Counted from the first letter of the stretch, positions 31,861-43,748 are shown. The stretch is 64,000 nucleotides of DNA from Uloborus plumipes (GCA_038373865.1 JAXGGA010005170.1:16628-80627), one strand, 5' to 3'. A program made the numbers and translations. The notes: generated by a model not told the origin, from the letters alone.

Positions 31861-32034
31861 TACAGTAAAATATTCAACAACATCAATGCAAAACAATCTA
31901 TTAAGTATCTGACTTGACTTAGTTCCACCAATTGCTTATTTTTGCAAATTTCATTACAACCTCTGAATCTCGAAACCTCCAGATCTCAAATTTTTCTTCT
32001 ATCCCGTGAAATTCGAGATAGACAGGTTTGACTT

Positions 32035-32417
32035 TATTGAAATTTTTCTAACGTCAGCAGCACTCTGCACATATGCTATATGTATCTGAGAGGATACTCG
32101 CGACTGTTTCAGTAAGTTTCTTCTGCAATCGGTTTTCTATTTATTTTACAGCTTTAAGCTTAAACGTCACTTTTTTAGAATCTGGCCCATAAAAGTAAGT
32201 TTTAATAGTGATTCATTGTAATGAAAGCTTCCTATAAAAGCATAGAAAATTGTATGTAACAAGACCTTACTTAAACGGTCACGCCTATCTCTCAGGTCAA
32301 AACTCCTTTAGATCAATAGTTCCAACGGCAAAACTGAATTTTAAGAAATGGATATTAAATGATATATTAACTGTTTTTGATTCTAATTGACTCAAATATT
32401 GCTCTACTCTCATTATA
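32035..32417. other. Spacer, nothing recognised
   Basis: AT-rich, no repeat or gene seen. Confidence 0.4.
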
Positions 32418-33060
32418 CAGGTTGTCAACTCCTATCGTGGCCCAATAGCTTATTTCTAAACCGTTAGAGATAAGCATATAGTTTATTTAGGAAAAAAGCT
32501 CTAAATTACGAAAGGAATTTGGGCATGTTTTTTAAAAAAATCAAATTTTGAAAGCGTTACGAAATTTTAATTTTTATACAGCTCCTCAGTCCTATCGATC
32601 ATATTTAGTGAAACATTCTTGACACTGTAACGTTTAAAACTTAAAAAAAATCACTGTTCTACGACAAAAATTGACCGAGTTATGACGTTTTGAAAAATCA
32701 AGATTTTGCATTATTTTATTACGTCATCGAGAGATCGCTTTAGGGACCGTATGCGAAACCCTTCAAAATCTTGATTTTTCAAAACGTCATAACTCGGTCA
32801 ATTTTTGTCGTAGAACAGTGATTTTTTTTAGTTTTAAACGTTACAGTGTCAAGAATGTTTTACTAAATATGATCGATAGGACTGGGGAGCTGTATAAAAA
32901 TTAAAAATTCGTAACTCTTTCAAAATTTGATTTTTTTTGAAGAACATTTCATAGCCCGAATTCCTTTCGTAATTTAGAGATTTTTTCTTAAATAAACTAT
33001 ATGCTTATCTCTAACGGTTTAGAAATTAGCTATTGGGTAACGATAGGAGTGGACACCCTG
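32418..33060. mobile_element. Giant palindrome MITE P, copy 1 (643 bp)
   Basis: CAGGTTGTCAACTCCTATCG at the left is mirrored by CGATAGGAGTGGACACCCTG at the right. Almost the whole element folds into one hairpin with arms of about 290 bp around a spacer of about 58 bp (32708-32766). TA flanks on both sides suggest Tc1/mariner mobilisation. Second copy at 54337-54987. Confidence 0.88.
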
Positions 33061-33454
33061 TATTCATATATTGATGAACGAAATCAATATCACAGGCATC
33101 AAAGCACTACGAGTGATAGGTTGTAAGGCTTGACTGCATCAGTAAGCAACATTTCTGATTGTCTTGAGAATACATGTCCAGAGACATATCTGAAACATTT
33201 AAAACATAGTTAGTAATGTGCATATAAAACTAAACACATATAATCTAAAGAAGCTGTTAAAAATTTACTTTATGGCTTTTAACATCATCATCCAAATTAA
33301 TATGAAATTTTTAAACGTCATTTATAAAGTAGCAATTGACTTTTCTTTACAGAGAGTATTGGTTTACTATTTGCTGTATACTATATACTAATTTTTTGTT
33401 TAAGGAGTAAGAATAATAAATAGTGAAAAGTTCGTTTCTTTCGCAAGCTCACAA
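33061..33454. other. Spacer, nothing recognised
   Basis: AT-rich, without visible features. Confidence 0.4.
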
Positions 33455-33720
33455 CTAAAAATTCGTTAATAAGCTGTAAGTTACTGCCTCAAATCTGGAG
33501 CTAAGATGCAACTAAAACCATATATTGATAACATGGTTATGGCATCCAAGGACTGCGGTTTCGCCCTTATTATGGACTCATCGGTCGGTCTGAAAGAGTC
33601 AATAACTAAGCTGGAGACATAAGTCCTCTAATTAAACCAGAGAATATCTTCAAACTGGTATTTAAAAATTATTTAGCGCTCCAGTGAGAAATTGCAAGTT
33701 ATCGTGCAACATCGTCACGT
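33455..33720 (-). repeat. Diverged single unit of the hammerhead satellite
   Basis: It aligns along its length with the 273-bp unit: GTTACTGCCTC, TGGAGCTAAG, CAAGGACTGCGGTTTCG, CTTATTATGGACTCATC, GTCCTCTAATTAAA and CTGGTATTTAAAAATTA. The minus strand keeps GAAAC (33558-33562), a stem II of GUCC/GGGC with the same AUAAUAA loop, and GUC. CUGAUGA has become CCGAUGA (33578-33584) and stem I no longer pairs. Dead ribozyme. Confidence 0.75.
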
Positions 33721-35045
33721 CGTACGTGATTGAACGTGACTGATGAATGAACGTGAGTGATATAATGAACGTGAATGATGATTAGAAGTGGTTGATTAAA
33801 TGACCGTGATTGGTTTAATGAACGTGATTGTGAGTTTGAACGTGACTGGTTAAATGAACGTGACTGGTTAAGTAAACATGATTAATATTATGAATGAAAT
33901 GCATTAAATGAAGGCAAAAGATTTATGTACTCTATATACTGGGTGTCTACTCTAATCGTAGCCTAATTAATTATTTCTAAACCGTTAGAGATAAGTGTAT
34001 AGTTCCATTTAGAAAAGATCTTTAAAGTACGTACGTAAAGAATCAAAACTTTTTTTTTGTAAAAAAAATCAAATTTTGAAAAATTACGGAACTTAACTGT
34101 TTAAACAGCCTCCCAGCTCTATCTATTATTTATAACCTCAAAGGTCATTTATGATTAGCTCCAATCCGTTACGTTCATTTAGCCAATCACTCTCGGTGAT
34201 TGATTGACTGAACGTAAATGATGGAATGTACGTGATTGAACGTGACTGATGAATGAACGTGAGTGATATAATGAACGTGAATGATGATTTGAAGTGGTTT
34301 ATTAAATGACCGTGATTGGTTTAATGAACGTGATTAATATTATGAATGAAAATGACGATTTAAAGCCGTAGATCTAATGAATGTAATCGATTCCTTCATT
34401 GAATGTGGTTTTAATAAAAGTGATAACCAAACTGAGCGGAATGAATCAAATAAAAAACACGATGGAAAAACGTGAACAATAAAATAAATGTTATTTGTTT
34501 ACTGGATGAGATTGAGTGATTGATGGAATGAACGTGATTCGTATAATAAATGTAAATGATGATTGAACGTGACTGATGAAATGAACGTAATTGATTCAAT
34601 GAACGCAAATAACTCATTTAATGCAGCCTAGTTATGAACATGCTAAATGGAATGAGCGTGACTGATTACATCAACGAACGTAATCAATTTATTTATCTTT
34701 CTCGGATATGGTTTACAGAACGTGTATACTTAAATGAACACATTGTAAAGATGGAGTTTTCGTGAATGATGAATGGTGGAATGAACATGATTAACGGTAA
34801 ACGTTCAATCAATCATTTACATTCATTACATCAATCACGTCCAATCATTCAATTACATTCAATAAACTCATCACGTTCATTTCATCGTTCTCGTTCATTC
34901 CATTGTTTTCTCTGTTTGATTCATTTCGTTCAATTAATTAATCACATTCAGTAAACCATGTTCAATAAATGAACAGATCACGTTCGCTTCATCAGTTCCG
35001 TTCATTTAATCAACCGCGTCAAATCATCATTTACATTCTTCATAT
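33720..35045. repeat. Degenerate minisatellite of AATGAACGTGATTGAT type, with orientation switch
   Basis: From 33720 to 33920 and 34150 to about 34790 the plus strand shows ATGAACGTGAATGATGAT-like units. After about 34795 it shows the reverse complement (CATTCAATCACGTTCATT). A 105-bp block at 33726-33832 recurs at 34225-34330 with about two changes. The array is interrupted by half of MITE P (33945-34130). Confidence 0.85.
33945..34130 (+). mobile_element. Half copy of palindrome MITE P
   Basis: CTGGGTGTCTACTCTAATCG, then AACCGTTAGAGATAAG and AAAATCAAATTTTGAAA, follow the left arm of MITE P. The right arm is missing. Confidence 0.75.
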
Positions 35046-35120
35046 CAAGTACTTTTATTCCCTCAGTTATGGACGTGAATCTTCTAGTGCGTTTTTTTTT
35101 TTCTTTTTTATAAAGAAATT

Positions 35121-35370
35121 CTGCCGTGCTAAGCCCAAAAGTCGTATCTGCACTTTTCAACCAAATTGAGTTATCGCTACCAGTTGGCTCTTTGGGACGC
35201 ATTTTACCTCAATACAAAATTATATGGTCATTTGAGAAAAGGGAAATATGTTTAAAAAAATGTTGAAAAAGTTACATCTGAATCAAATACATGGTGGCGC
35301 AAAACTTAAAAGAGTTATATCTCAGTTTGAGCTGAAGTGCAGATACCACTTTTGTGCTTAGCACGGCAGT
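35121..35370. mobile_element. 250-bp MITE with CTGCCGTGCTAAGC ends
   Basis: The ends CTGCCGTGCTAAGC and GCTTAGCACGGCAG are perfect. Inversion continues with CAAAAGTCGTATCTGCACTT against AGTGCAGATACCACTTTTG. Flanks give no clear duplication. Confidence 0.75.
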
Positions 35371-36419
35371 ACACTTTTGATTCTACTATGACTAAACAAA
35401 CACGTTGGATATACCTTCACACTGGTAGCTAAAAATACGTATTACGCGAGTGAGAAGTTAACATTCATGCAACTTGTATCAATATAGGAAACTTTTTCGC
35501 AAAAGTAACTTGTTTCTTGCAGGAAATTGGTTTAAACCGGCAAACTCCCGAAACTTAAGTTTGAAATGTTTCTAAATATTTTTACAGTGTTATTGTTCAG
35601 CTTAATCACAGTTTTCTGCTCCCTACATATCAATTTATACATTTATCTTTGTTAAAACATTCTATTTTCATATAAATTACGGTTTAAAAAAATGATTAAT
35701 ACCTGAAAATCAAACCTTACAACTTTTTAGGCTGACATCTTGAATTTTACCATTTTGATAATTTTTTTATTTTCAATAGAATTATATTTTGACTAAAGAG
35801 TACAATCATTTTTAAGTGTATAAAATGTTTCATTGCACCACCGTTTCCATTAATTTGCTTCGTACCTTTTACAGCAGTCATATTGGATTTCGCCATTTTG
35901 ACAAAAATGCTCAAGTTTTAGCGTCTGGCACTCAACGGATTCGGAATCAGCAGGTCAAATTCATAGAGAAACCACCAAAAAATCTCATATATATATAAAA
36001 TTTTTAGGTTTGATGACATTTTAATGGACACTATCCTGGATTATTATCAAAGATGGTTTGCAGTAGCGTTTTTGAGACTTAATTTTCGAAAAATTAACAG
36101 GGGGCGGCCACGAAACTCTTCCCTTAGCATTATTCAAATTCGTCTAAAACTGCCTTTTAGAGCTACAGCTTTGAAAATGGTGCCAGATTGGAGAACTTCC
36201 CCTAGCCTATGATTGGGATATTAAATTTCAATTTCGAAGAATTGCGGGGGGAAGGCCCCAAATTATCTACTTTCTTGAAACTCAATACTACTAAAAATAA
36301 TCTAAAAACTACGTTTTTAAAACTACTATTTCGAAAAATTTCCGGTTGATTCCGGGGTTTATATTTAGTTTATTTATTTTTAATTTTTAGTAACGGGAGA
36401 AAAAGTAATTTTTACCCCC
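35371..36419. other. AT-rich DNA with a weak internal repeat
   Basis: Two blocks around TTCGAAAAATTAACAGGGGG (about 36085) and TTTCGAAGAATTGCGGGGGG (about 36230) resemble each other. No gene recognised. C and A homopolymer runs mark 36415-36435. Confidence 0.4.
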
Positions 36420-36735
36420 CCCCCAAAAAAAAAAAATTTTTTTTTGAAAAGGATTAAAGGATTTATAGAAAAAAATTATATATATTGCATCTTTTAATTG
36501 GTGCTACTGTTTTATTATTCGTTTATTTTTTACGTATTGATTTCATCAGATTAAAGCGTCTAATTTTATTTTTAGAAATCAGCTTTAACTGCTGAAAAGG
36601 TAAGTTTGATATAATTTGCTGTCCTAGCTAATTAGGAGAATATTGGTCAGATATTAGATAGTCGATATTGGTATACCTTAAAGTTGGCTCAAGCTCATTT
36701 AGTTCTGGACGGAACTTCTTAATCTGAATGCATTT
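36420..36735 (+). repeat. Dispersed repeat R1, 3' fragment
   Basis: TTTCATCAGATTAAAGCG, AGAAATCAGCTTTAACTGC and CATTTAGTTCTGGACGGAA follow the 3' third of R1 copy 1. Confidence 0.65.
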
Positions 36736-37769
36736 TCTGAATAAGTGACAAATGATCAAAAAAGTAACATTTAAATAACACAGTGAACATACATTTTTTG
36801 GCAAAGAAATCCCATATACATGTTTGATTTTTTAGAAATATAATTTTGTTTATTACGCGCCTAAAAATGAATCATAGGGAAGTCACGTGTAGCCCATCAT
36901 ACCTAAATTTGATTGATCGCAACTTTACAATTGAAGGGCGTGGGAGATGAAGGAGTTATGTGACAAAACAGAAATTTCGAGTAATTAGAGTTCAAGGTTT
37001 GACTGTTGCAGTTGTTCTAGGTTTCTTGTTTTCTGGTTTTGTTGTTTGTGTGCGTATGAAATTGGTCTAATGACATCTACTTTTAGATGTCCCAAGTTTT
37101 ATTTGCTTACCCATTGCTTAGCATTGGCCAGAGTTACATTTTTAAAAATGTAACATAGTCCCTTCATTCTCCAAGTTGTATTGCTGCTGCGGTCCCTCGT
37201 ACCAAATCGAGTGTTGTCGATAAGCCACCAACGTCAAAATAATTGATATTTAAATTCTATACAAGTCTCCACCAAAAGAGAGAAAAAAGGTTAAACCTCA
37301 TAAGTGTAGTAAGCATATTTGGCAAAATAGCTCCTAGACTTTATTTTAAATTAACAGATTTGTACTTTGTTAAAAGTTGCAAAAGTTCAAATAATTACCC
37401 TTGACATTATCTCTTCTTCTTTACTCGTTTAGCTTCACATACAGTTGTTTGACTAGAAAGCACAGCTGCAATTCAAATGAAACATTAAAAAAGTAATGAA
37501 ATAAAATAAAATGAACAAATTGGGCTACACGAGGTTTTTAATACTAAAAAATATTACATTTTTACAGCACATGTTTGTAAGAATAGTAAAATTTCATTTT
37601 GACTACGCAACATGTATAAAATGCTCGAGTACTTCTAAAAAAATACATATCACTTTTACTGCATTGATCGCATGCACCTTCGCTTGGATGGATCTAGAAA
37701 TGCTTCAAGGGAGCAGCGATTGATTCAATTGAACGTATCATTTACAACACATCTCTGTTTACAAATGTT
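36736..37769. other. Unassigned DNA
   Basis: No repeat boundary or gene recognised; ordinary AT-rich sequence. Confidence 0.4.
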
Positions 37770-38079
37770 GACTTCACATGTTTTGGACTTCAATTGCGAA
37801 AAGTTTCCTGAGGAGAGCTCTGAACCTCCCTTTTCCTAGAACCCCTATAGAGGACAGGCCGACTTATCCAGGGCCGTCGACAGGTTTCATGGGCCCCTAT
37901 GCAACTTTTTGTGGGCCCCCTTCCCCAAACCTTTACTTAAACTTCCTACAATTATTTTCACATAAACAGCGTAAATTTTGTCAAAGGACGTAATTTTATC
38001 TGTTTAACTGAAAGTTTTCGTAATAAAAGAAAAAAAAAGAAAAGATTTGCGATACTTTTTTTATTTTAAAGGAGTTCTC

Positions 38080-40140
38080 AACTTTTAGGGCCGCAGCTGC
38101 AACCAAAGATTCGGTAGCTGGTCGTAGCATAATATATACTCACTTTAATTTTTAGGAATGCAGGCGGAGCCTTTGCTTCTCCCCCCCCCCCCCCCTCACA
38201 CACACTCCTCTCCCTAGATTTTTCGTAAGAGAAAAATTCGCGCTCTTACTTTTCCGATGAATTGTAAATACAATTCATTCAGCATTTTTAAAAGCTTTCG
38301 TGTGTCGTTTTCGCTGATAAGTGATAATATGACCTAATTGCGGGATGGGTATTAGAAGGTTGCAATGACCTCTTTTTAAATGGTGTGTTGAGTAGACTAG
38401 TCCCGATTCCAGGGGGTCCGGGGGATTGTCCCCCGGGAGAAATTTTCAAAAATTGATAAAAAGTTCGGCATTTTGAAGCCTTATACGAAGCAATAAGACG
38501 GAAAAATATGACAAAAAAGAGGTAAACAAAGACTCTTGAAAAGTTATACATTCGGTAAAAATTAAATTGGTTTGAGGTTCAACAAATCGTTGACATTAAT
38601 CGACTAGGAATAAGAGCAAGAGAGAAGAGGGAACGGAGAAAAAATACTACATCTGAAAAATTGTTGAAATGTGACATATTTAACAAAGTTATTTTTGGAG
38701 TAAAACTAACAATTTTGTGTAATCTAATGGTTAAGAATACTTCCTTTCACCCTAGAGATCGAACTCGAAATCCAATATGGGAGAACTCTTTCCAAAAAAA
38801 GAAAAAAGAAAAAAAAAAGAGTGAAAAGATAAAGGGGAAAAAATATTCATGCAAACACACTCATTAAAATTATAAAAAAACACAGTTAAAGCAAAAATAG
38901 TTAACAACGATATAAATTAAAATTGTATTTATAATTTTTACATTTTTATTTTTATATAATTATTGTTACACTATTATTATTTTTGCATAAATAGGGTTTT
39001 CACGTAAATAGAGTAAATAGGGTAATAGAGTAATAGGGTAATCACGTAAATTGAGTTTCCAACTTTAGGGCCGCAGCTGCAACCAAAGATTTGACGGAGC
39101 CTTTGCTTCTTTCCCCACCCCTCCTCCCTAGATTTTTCGGAAAAAATTCGCTCTTACTTTTCCGATGAATTGTAAACACAATTCATTCAACCTTTTTTTC
39201 TCCATTACCAGTTGATACCAGGGCGGACTTAGACTTAAAGGTGCTCTAAACTGTTACAGACCCCTTTGCATTCCCGAAAACTTAAGTAGCAAACCTACTT
39301 TTCTTTTTTTTTTTTTTACTTTGTGTCTTTTTCGCTGATAACAGCCCCCTGTGTTGTTTCCTTGTGTTTATAATGCTGCTTTTTTTTTTTTTTTGACGTA
39401 ATAACGGGATGGGTAACAGAAGAGAGAAGATTGATGCAATGACCTCTTTTAAGTGTGATTCAGAGTGGACTATTCCCAAATTCAGGGGTTCAGGAGATTG
39501 TGCCCCGGGAGAAATTTTGAAATGAATACAAAATTCAGCATTTTGAGACCTTATATGAAGTAATTAAGAGGGAAAAATATGAGAAAAAAGAATAAAAAAC
39601 CCTCGAAAAGTTATACATTCGATCAAAATAATAATGGTTTGCGGTTCAACCAATCGTTGACATTAATCGACTATTGATAAGAGCAAGTGAATAGCCAGAA
39701 GGGAGAAAAAATATATCTGAAAAATTCCTGAAATGTGGCATATTTCACAAAGTTATTTTTAGAATAAAACTAACAATTTCATGTGATCTAACAGTTAGGA
39801 ATACTTCCTTTGATCCTAGTGACAGAACTCGTTGTCCAAATTATGGGAAGAAATAGATCACTCTTTTCAAAGATAAAAAAAGGTCAGACTATCTGAAAAA
39901 TTCCTGAAAATTGGCATATTTTACCAAGGTATTTTTAGAGTAAAACTACCACTTTCATCTTATCTGACGGTTAGGAATACTTCTTTTAACTCGACTGACA
40001 GAACTCGTTGTCCATAATATGGGAAGAAATAGATCACTTTTTCTAAAAAATAAGTGTAAAAAGGCAAAGGAAAGAAAAAGTTATGCAAAACACATGCATT
40101 GAAAGAAATAATTAAAGCAAAAAACAGTAAACAGCGATAT
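38080..40140 (+). repeat. Tandem duplication of about 1 kb, two copies plus a partial third
   Basis: GGGCCGCAGCTGCAACCAAAG starts the copies at about 38090 and 39068 (first 20 bases shared). GAAATTTTCAAAAATTG/GAAATTTTGAAATGAAT, TCGTTGACATTAATCGACTA and GTTAAGAATACTTCCTTT recur in order. A third partial run covers about 39890-40140. The unit is AT-rich with C runs. Confidence 0.8.
38728..38795 (+). other. tRNA-Glu-like remnant
   Basis: TCTAATGGTTAAGAATAC, CTTTCACCCTAG and CGAACTCGAAATCC, ending TATGGGAG, follow the order of a tRNA-Glu(UUC) body (D arm, CTTTCAC anticodon loop, T arm, acceptor). The stems do not pair well. Weaker relatives lie at about 39779-39848 and 39957-40026. At most a tRNA-derived repeat. 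Confidence 0.3.
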
Positions 40141-41546
40141 AAATTAAAATTGTTGCTAAAAAACTGAGAAGGGGCCATATCAACCTCTCTCTTTTCTTAG
40201 CCGAAAAATACAAGTGGTATCAATTTCAATTTATATTATTATTTTTTGTTAACAAAATATACTATTGAAATACAAGCACACAAACATAAAACTTACCGGA
40301 AAGATATGTTTGTGCAGTCAGCTGAGGGATTTTGTATAAACAAGAACAAGAAGATAAATGTAAATGTTCCTGGTGATAGTAACATAAATGTTACTGGTTA
40401 TAGCGGGACCTCCGTGACTTGCGCACTTCTTCCCTCGCGCGATTTTTCCCGGGGGCCCTGGTTATGGTAATCAGTGAAAAATAATCTCAGAAAATGAACT
40501 CGAGGACAGCTGGATCAAAAGTGTCCGTCTAATTCCACGACAATTGGCCAGTTATCATAAGTTTTGCTCCTTTTTTAAAAGGTATGGGAAAATAAGAAGT
40601 CTTTTGTTGTTCAGTTGATCTGGACATCTGTAATAAATGACTGCAATAAAAAGCCTGTTTACGGAAATCTGGTAGCGAAAACCTTACAACAGCATGGCAA
40701 ATTTGCAAAGCTGCCCGACAGGAACCAGTCTGAGTTCCCTGAGTTCATTCAGGACTGGCGACTACATCAAAGGTAATCAAATGACAGACCAGCAGGGATA
40801 GTCCCAGTGGGATTAGTATTCCTGGAACTCTAACAGTGGCTCTGTTATTAAACCTCCCAGAAAGTTCTCGGAAGTGAGTCAAGGGACAATAGCAGTTTCT
40901 TGCCGACAGATAAAGAAGGCCGAATCTTACTTGAGCAAAGAGAGGAGAAATAGCTTGTGATGGTTTTATCAGTAGCGAAGCAAAAATATATTTAAAAGAG
41001 CTGAAATTGGTGAATTTTTTTAATAAAATATCTTATTTAACTTTTTTAAGGCATGAAAAACAATGAAAATTTTAAAAACACAGTTAAATGATTGTTTTTA
41101 GCGCAGGAAAAAAAAAATGTGCGGTGATATTCGGAACGATAATGCTAAATTTGGCGCCCCTTTAGCGTTGCAAAAGAAAAAGAAGTTTTAGTTACAATCT
41201 CCCACAGAAATATCCTAGCTTCTTACATGAATATTTTTAAAAGACATAAATGCTTGTTTCTTAACCGGAAAAACAAAATCTGTCATAATACTCAGAACGA
41301 TAAGGCTGAATTGAGCAGCCTTTACCGAGGCGCCCACATGCGGTGTAAGTGTTGCTCGCGAGTTTATGACGAGACTTTGCGGGGGAGGGGGGGGGGGGGT
41401 CATATCACAAATGTGACAATTGTTAGGGGCCCTGAAAGGAATGTTCTACAAATGCTTACTGTAAGAGCAATGGACAAAGGGGCTCCATAATCTCCAAATC
41501 CACCACTGTACAACAATGGCTTCAAAATGACAAAAAAGGGACGTAT

Positions 41547-42032
41547 CAGAGCCGTATTTAAGGGGTGGGTTTTTAGGGTTCAAACCCCCTCCGAAATTTT
41601 TCAAAACCCTTCCAAAAAATTCTTTTTAAGGCTCTTTTTTTGCTGAAAATTAATATTATTGCTATTTTATTTTTAATTTTCTTATTTACTCTTCCATTTC
41701 ATTTGAAAAATGAAATTATCATCATTGTCTGATAGTACAAATAAATTGATTCATTGCAGTAATTATCTTTATTGCAGTTTTTCCAAACATAATTTCATGC
41801 ACAACAATACACCTTTTTAACTGGGGCGAGGATGCTTTGTACACATCACAATTTTTTCTTTCATTGGAAATATATGTTATTACTTTGTTTTTCATGTTGA
41901 TGCCCCTTAAGCATCTACTGTAACAAAAAGCAATAGAATACAACATGAAATCAAATTTTATTTATCATATAGATTTCACGAGAAAAGTGTTGGTGAAACC
42001 CTCCCCGAAACAATAGTCTGGTTACGGCCATG
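41547..42032. mobile_element. hAT MITE with perfect 8-bp duplication GGACGTAT
   Basis: The ends CAGAGCCGTATTTAAGG and GGTTACGGCCATG are flanked by GGACGTAT (41539-41546 and 42033-42040). Same family as 27724-28805. 486 bp, non-coding. Confidence 0.9.
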
Positions 42033-42146
42033 GGACGTATATTTTGCATTTATAATAACTTTTATTTATCATCTCAATATTCATTTTCGTGGGCATTTTC
42101 AACATTTAAAACTATCTTCAGATACATCCATGGGCATTCCGAAAGT

Positions 42147-42247
42147 AGATTGTAGTTGTTCTTTTGAAAAAAAAAAAAGTTGCAGCTATAGTTGACTATA
42201 TTTTTAATGAAGTCATTGTAGTTAACTACAAAAAAAATTCTGGCCAC
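42147..42247 (+). mobile_element. End fragment of the 15380-16080 hAT family
   Basis: GTAGTTAACTACAAAAA and GGCCACTG, with GTTGCAGCTATAGTTGACTA, match the right end of that family. The left end was not found. Confidence 0.5.
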
Positions 42248-43084
42248 TGCTTGAGAAATGAAGCAAAATTTTTAAAATTTCAAGTGTCTGTCTAAACATT
42301 AATAAGTTGTTAGAGGATGGAGTGTTGTAGGGGCGAGGGCCTATTACAATATCTGGTCCTGGGGTTCACGGAATGATGTGGGGGCCCTGATACTAAGTAA
42401 GCTCCCCTCCCTCAAGAAAGAACGGATAAATCAGTCACATACTTATAATAGAGAATACAAATCAATGAAACACTACGTTTACGAGTCAATTTCATTGCGA
42501 TGGAAACCTTGGATTAGGGGCCCCTAAGAATAATGTTACTCCGGGGCCCCACCTAGCTTTATTCAAGTACTGGATGCTACAAATGTGAAATCAGCAAGAC
42601 TGATGTGAAGCATCCTGGGAAAAAGTTTAATAAAGCTAATCAATAGAAAAATAAAGAATAGTTAAAGAAATCAAAATCTGCAAACCCAAAAAAAAAAAAA
42701 AAAAAAGCCTTGATTTTCTCCCCTTTCTTTCTCATTTGGGGGCCCTTAATGGCATGGGGGCCCTTGGCAATCGCCCACAAACCGCCCTGAATAGTCCAGG
42801 CCTGCAAGGTCACACACACCAAGGTAGAAACTTTCCAAGCCCAATTCCAAGAAAAGTCGAAAAGCCTGGGAAAAGGGGGGTTTCGTTCCTTTTAAACAGA
42901 AGCTCTAATAGATGTGAGCTGTGCTGAAAGTAGGGTCTGAGAAAAGGAACTAATGAAATTTCTCATTTTTAATGTGGAGCGTTGAACATTTGTAGTAATT
43001 TTAGACCCTCAATGGCTAACCCATTAAAAAAAAAAAGAGGAAATTTTTCGTTTGATATTAATTAAGTTTGATATTAATTCTTCA

Positions 43085-43101
43085 GGCCCGCTTCGCGGGC
43101 C
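43085..43101. repeat. GC hairpin GGCCCGCTTCGCGGGCC
   Basis: Perfect 7-bp stem with a TTC loop (8 bp if the next A-T pair is counted), within the hAT subterminal region. Confidence 0.8.
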
Positions 43102-43748
43102 TCCTGAACTCTCACGGGCCCCTATGCAATGCATAGACTTGCCCCCCCCTCTCGACGGGCCTGGACTTATCTGACATTTTGGTTCCAAGACGGCTTTGGA
43201 TCGAACCTCGTTTAAAGTGTTTGGAAATTCGTTAGTTTAATCAATGTCGTCAAAATACGCACCGTTGGGTAAATCTAGTAAGATAACTGAATTCCCAAAT
43301 TAAATACTAGCTTATGAGGAAATATTTCCGGTAAAGAAACACATTTCCATCCTTGTTGCTTGTCTACAATTTAAATGAATGAAATATCCTCATTTTATTA
43401 GTTGGAACAGTTAAACTTCAATTAGGTCAGCCATCTGAAGTTTATATATAGCACTAGTTTTCTTCAACGCGGTTTTTGTACACCTACCAGTGGAACCACA
43501 CGTGTCTTTTTGGAACCAAAATGTCGGACAAGCCAGCTCCCCTTATTTTGGGGGCCTTACCTTTTCCTAGCATCAAAGATAGTCTGAAAATGCCTTTTTT
43601 GAACTTCAATGTTGAAAATATACCAGTGGTGAGTCCCTAAAGAGGGGCGCGATCGCCCCCATCTCCCCTCCCTCTTATCCGTCACTGAAATATCGGTGCC
43701 TCAGAACAGTAGACTATCTTAGTGTTATTTCTTCTCTTAGGTCTCTTA

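Larger units (their letters stand above)
30545..32034. mobile_element. pogo-like MITE (CAGTCGAACCTGTTTATC) with internal duplication
   Basis: The left end CAGTCGAACCTGTTTATCTC and right end GAGATAGACAGGTTTGACTT are flanked by TA (30543-30544 and 32035-32036). The inside has TATCTCGAATTTT repeats, a 227-bp tandem duplication (from about 31442 and 31669) and a nested MITE, 30687-31441. No transposase. Confidence 0.8.
37869..43163. mobile_element. 5.3 kb hAT element with perfect 8-bp duplication GACTTATC
   Basis: The ends CAGGGCCGTCGA and TCGACGGGCCTG are flanked by GACTTATC (37861-37868 and 43164-43171). Subterminal GGGCCCCTATGCAA motifs occur at both ends. The interior has a roughly 1 kb tandem duplication, a nested hAT (41547-42032) and a fragment of another. 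The stretch at 40500-40990 may be decayed transposase, but I could not read a clear domain. Confidence 0.9.
37840..43559. mobile_element. Mutator-like MITE shell with 11-bp duplication
   Basis: CCTTTTCCTAG lies at 37829-37839 and 43560-43570. The ends contain inverted blocks, GACATTTTGGTTCCAA (about 43173) and TTGGAACCAAAATGTC (about 43511), with weaker similarity outward. The 9-11 bp duplication and long ends suggest a MULE. Without the nested hAT it would be only about 425 bp. Confidence 0.6.
37770..43650 (+). repeat. Dispersed repeat R3 split by insertions (second copy at 60045-60210)
   Basis: TGTTTTGGACTTCAATTGCG (about 37775) and CATCAAAGATAGTCTGAAAA (about 43571) with GTGGTGAGTCCCT are contiguous in the copy near 60050-60180. 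This shows that 37840-43559 is an insertion. Confidence 0.7.

Noticed and set aside
41227..41490. 87-codon plus frame
   Set aside because: Interrupted by a G run and inside the hAT element; no conserved motif.
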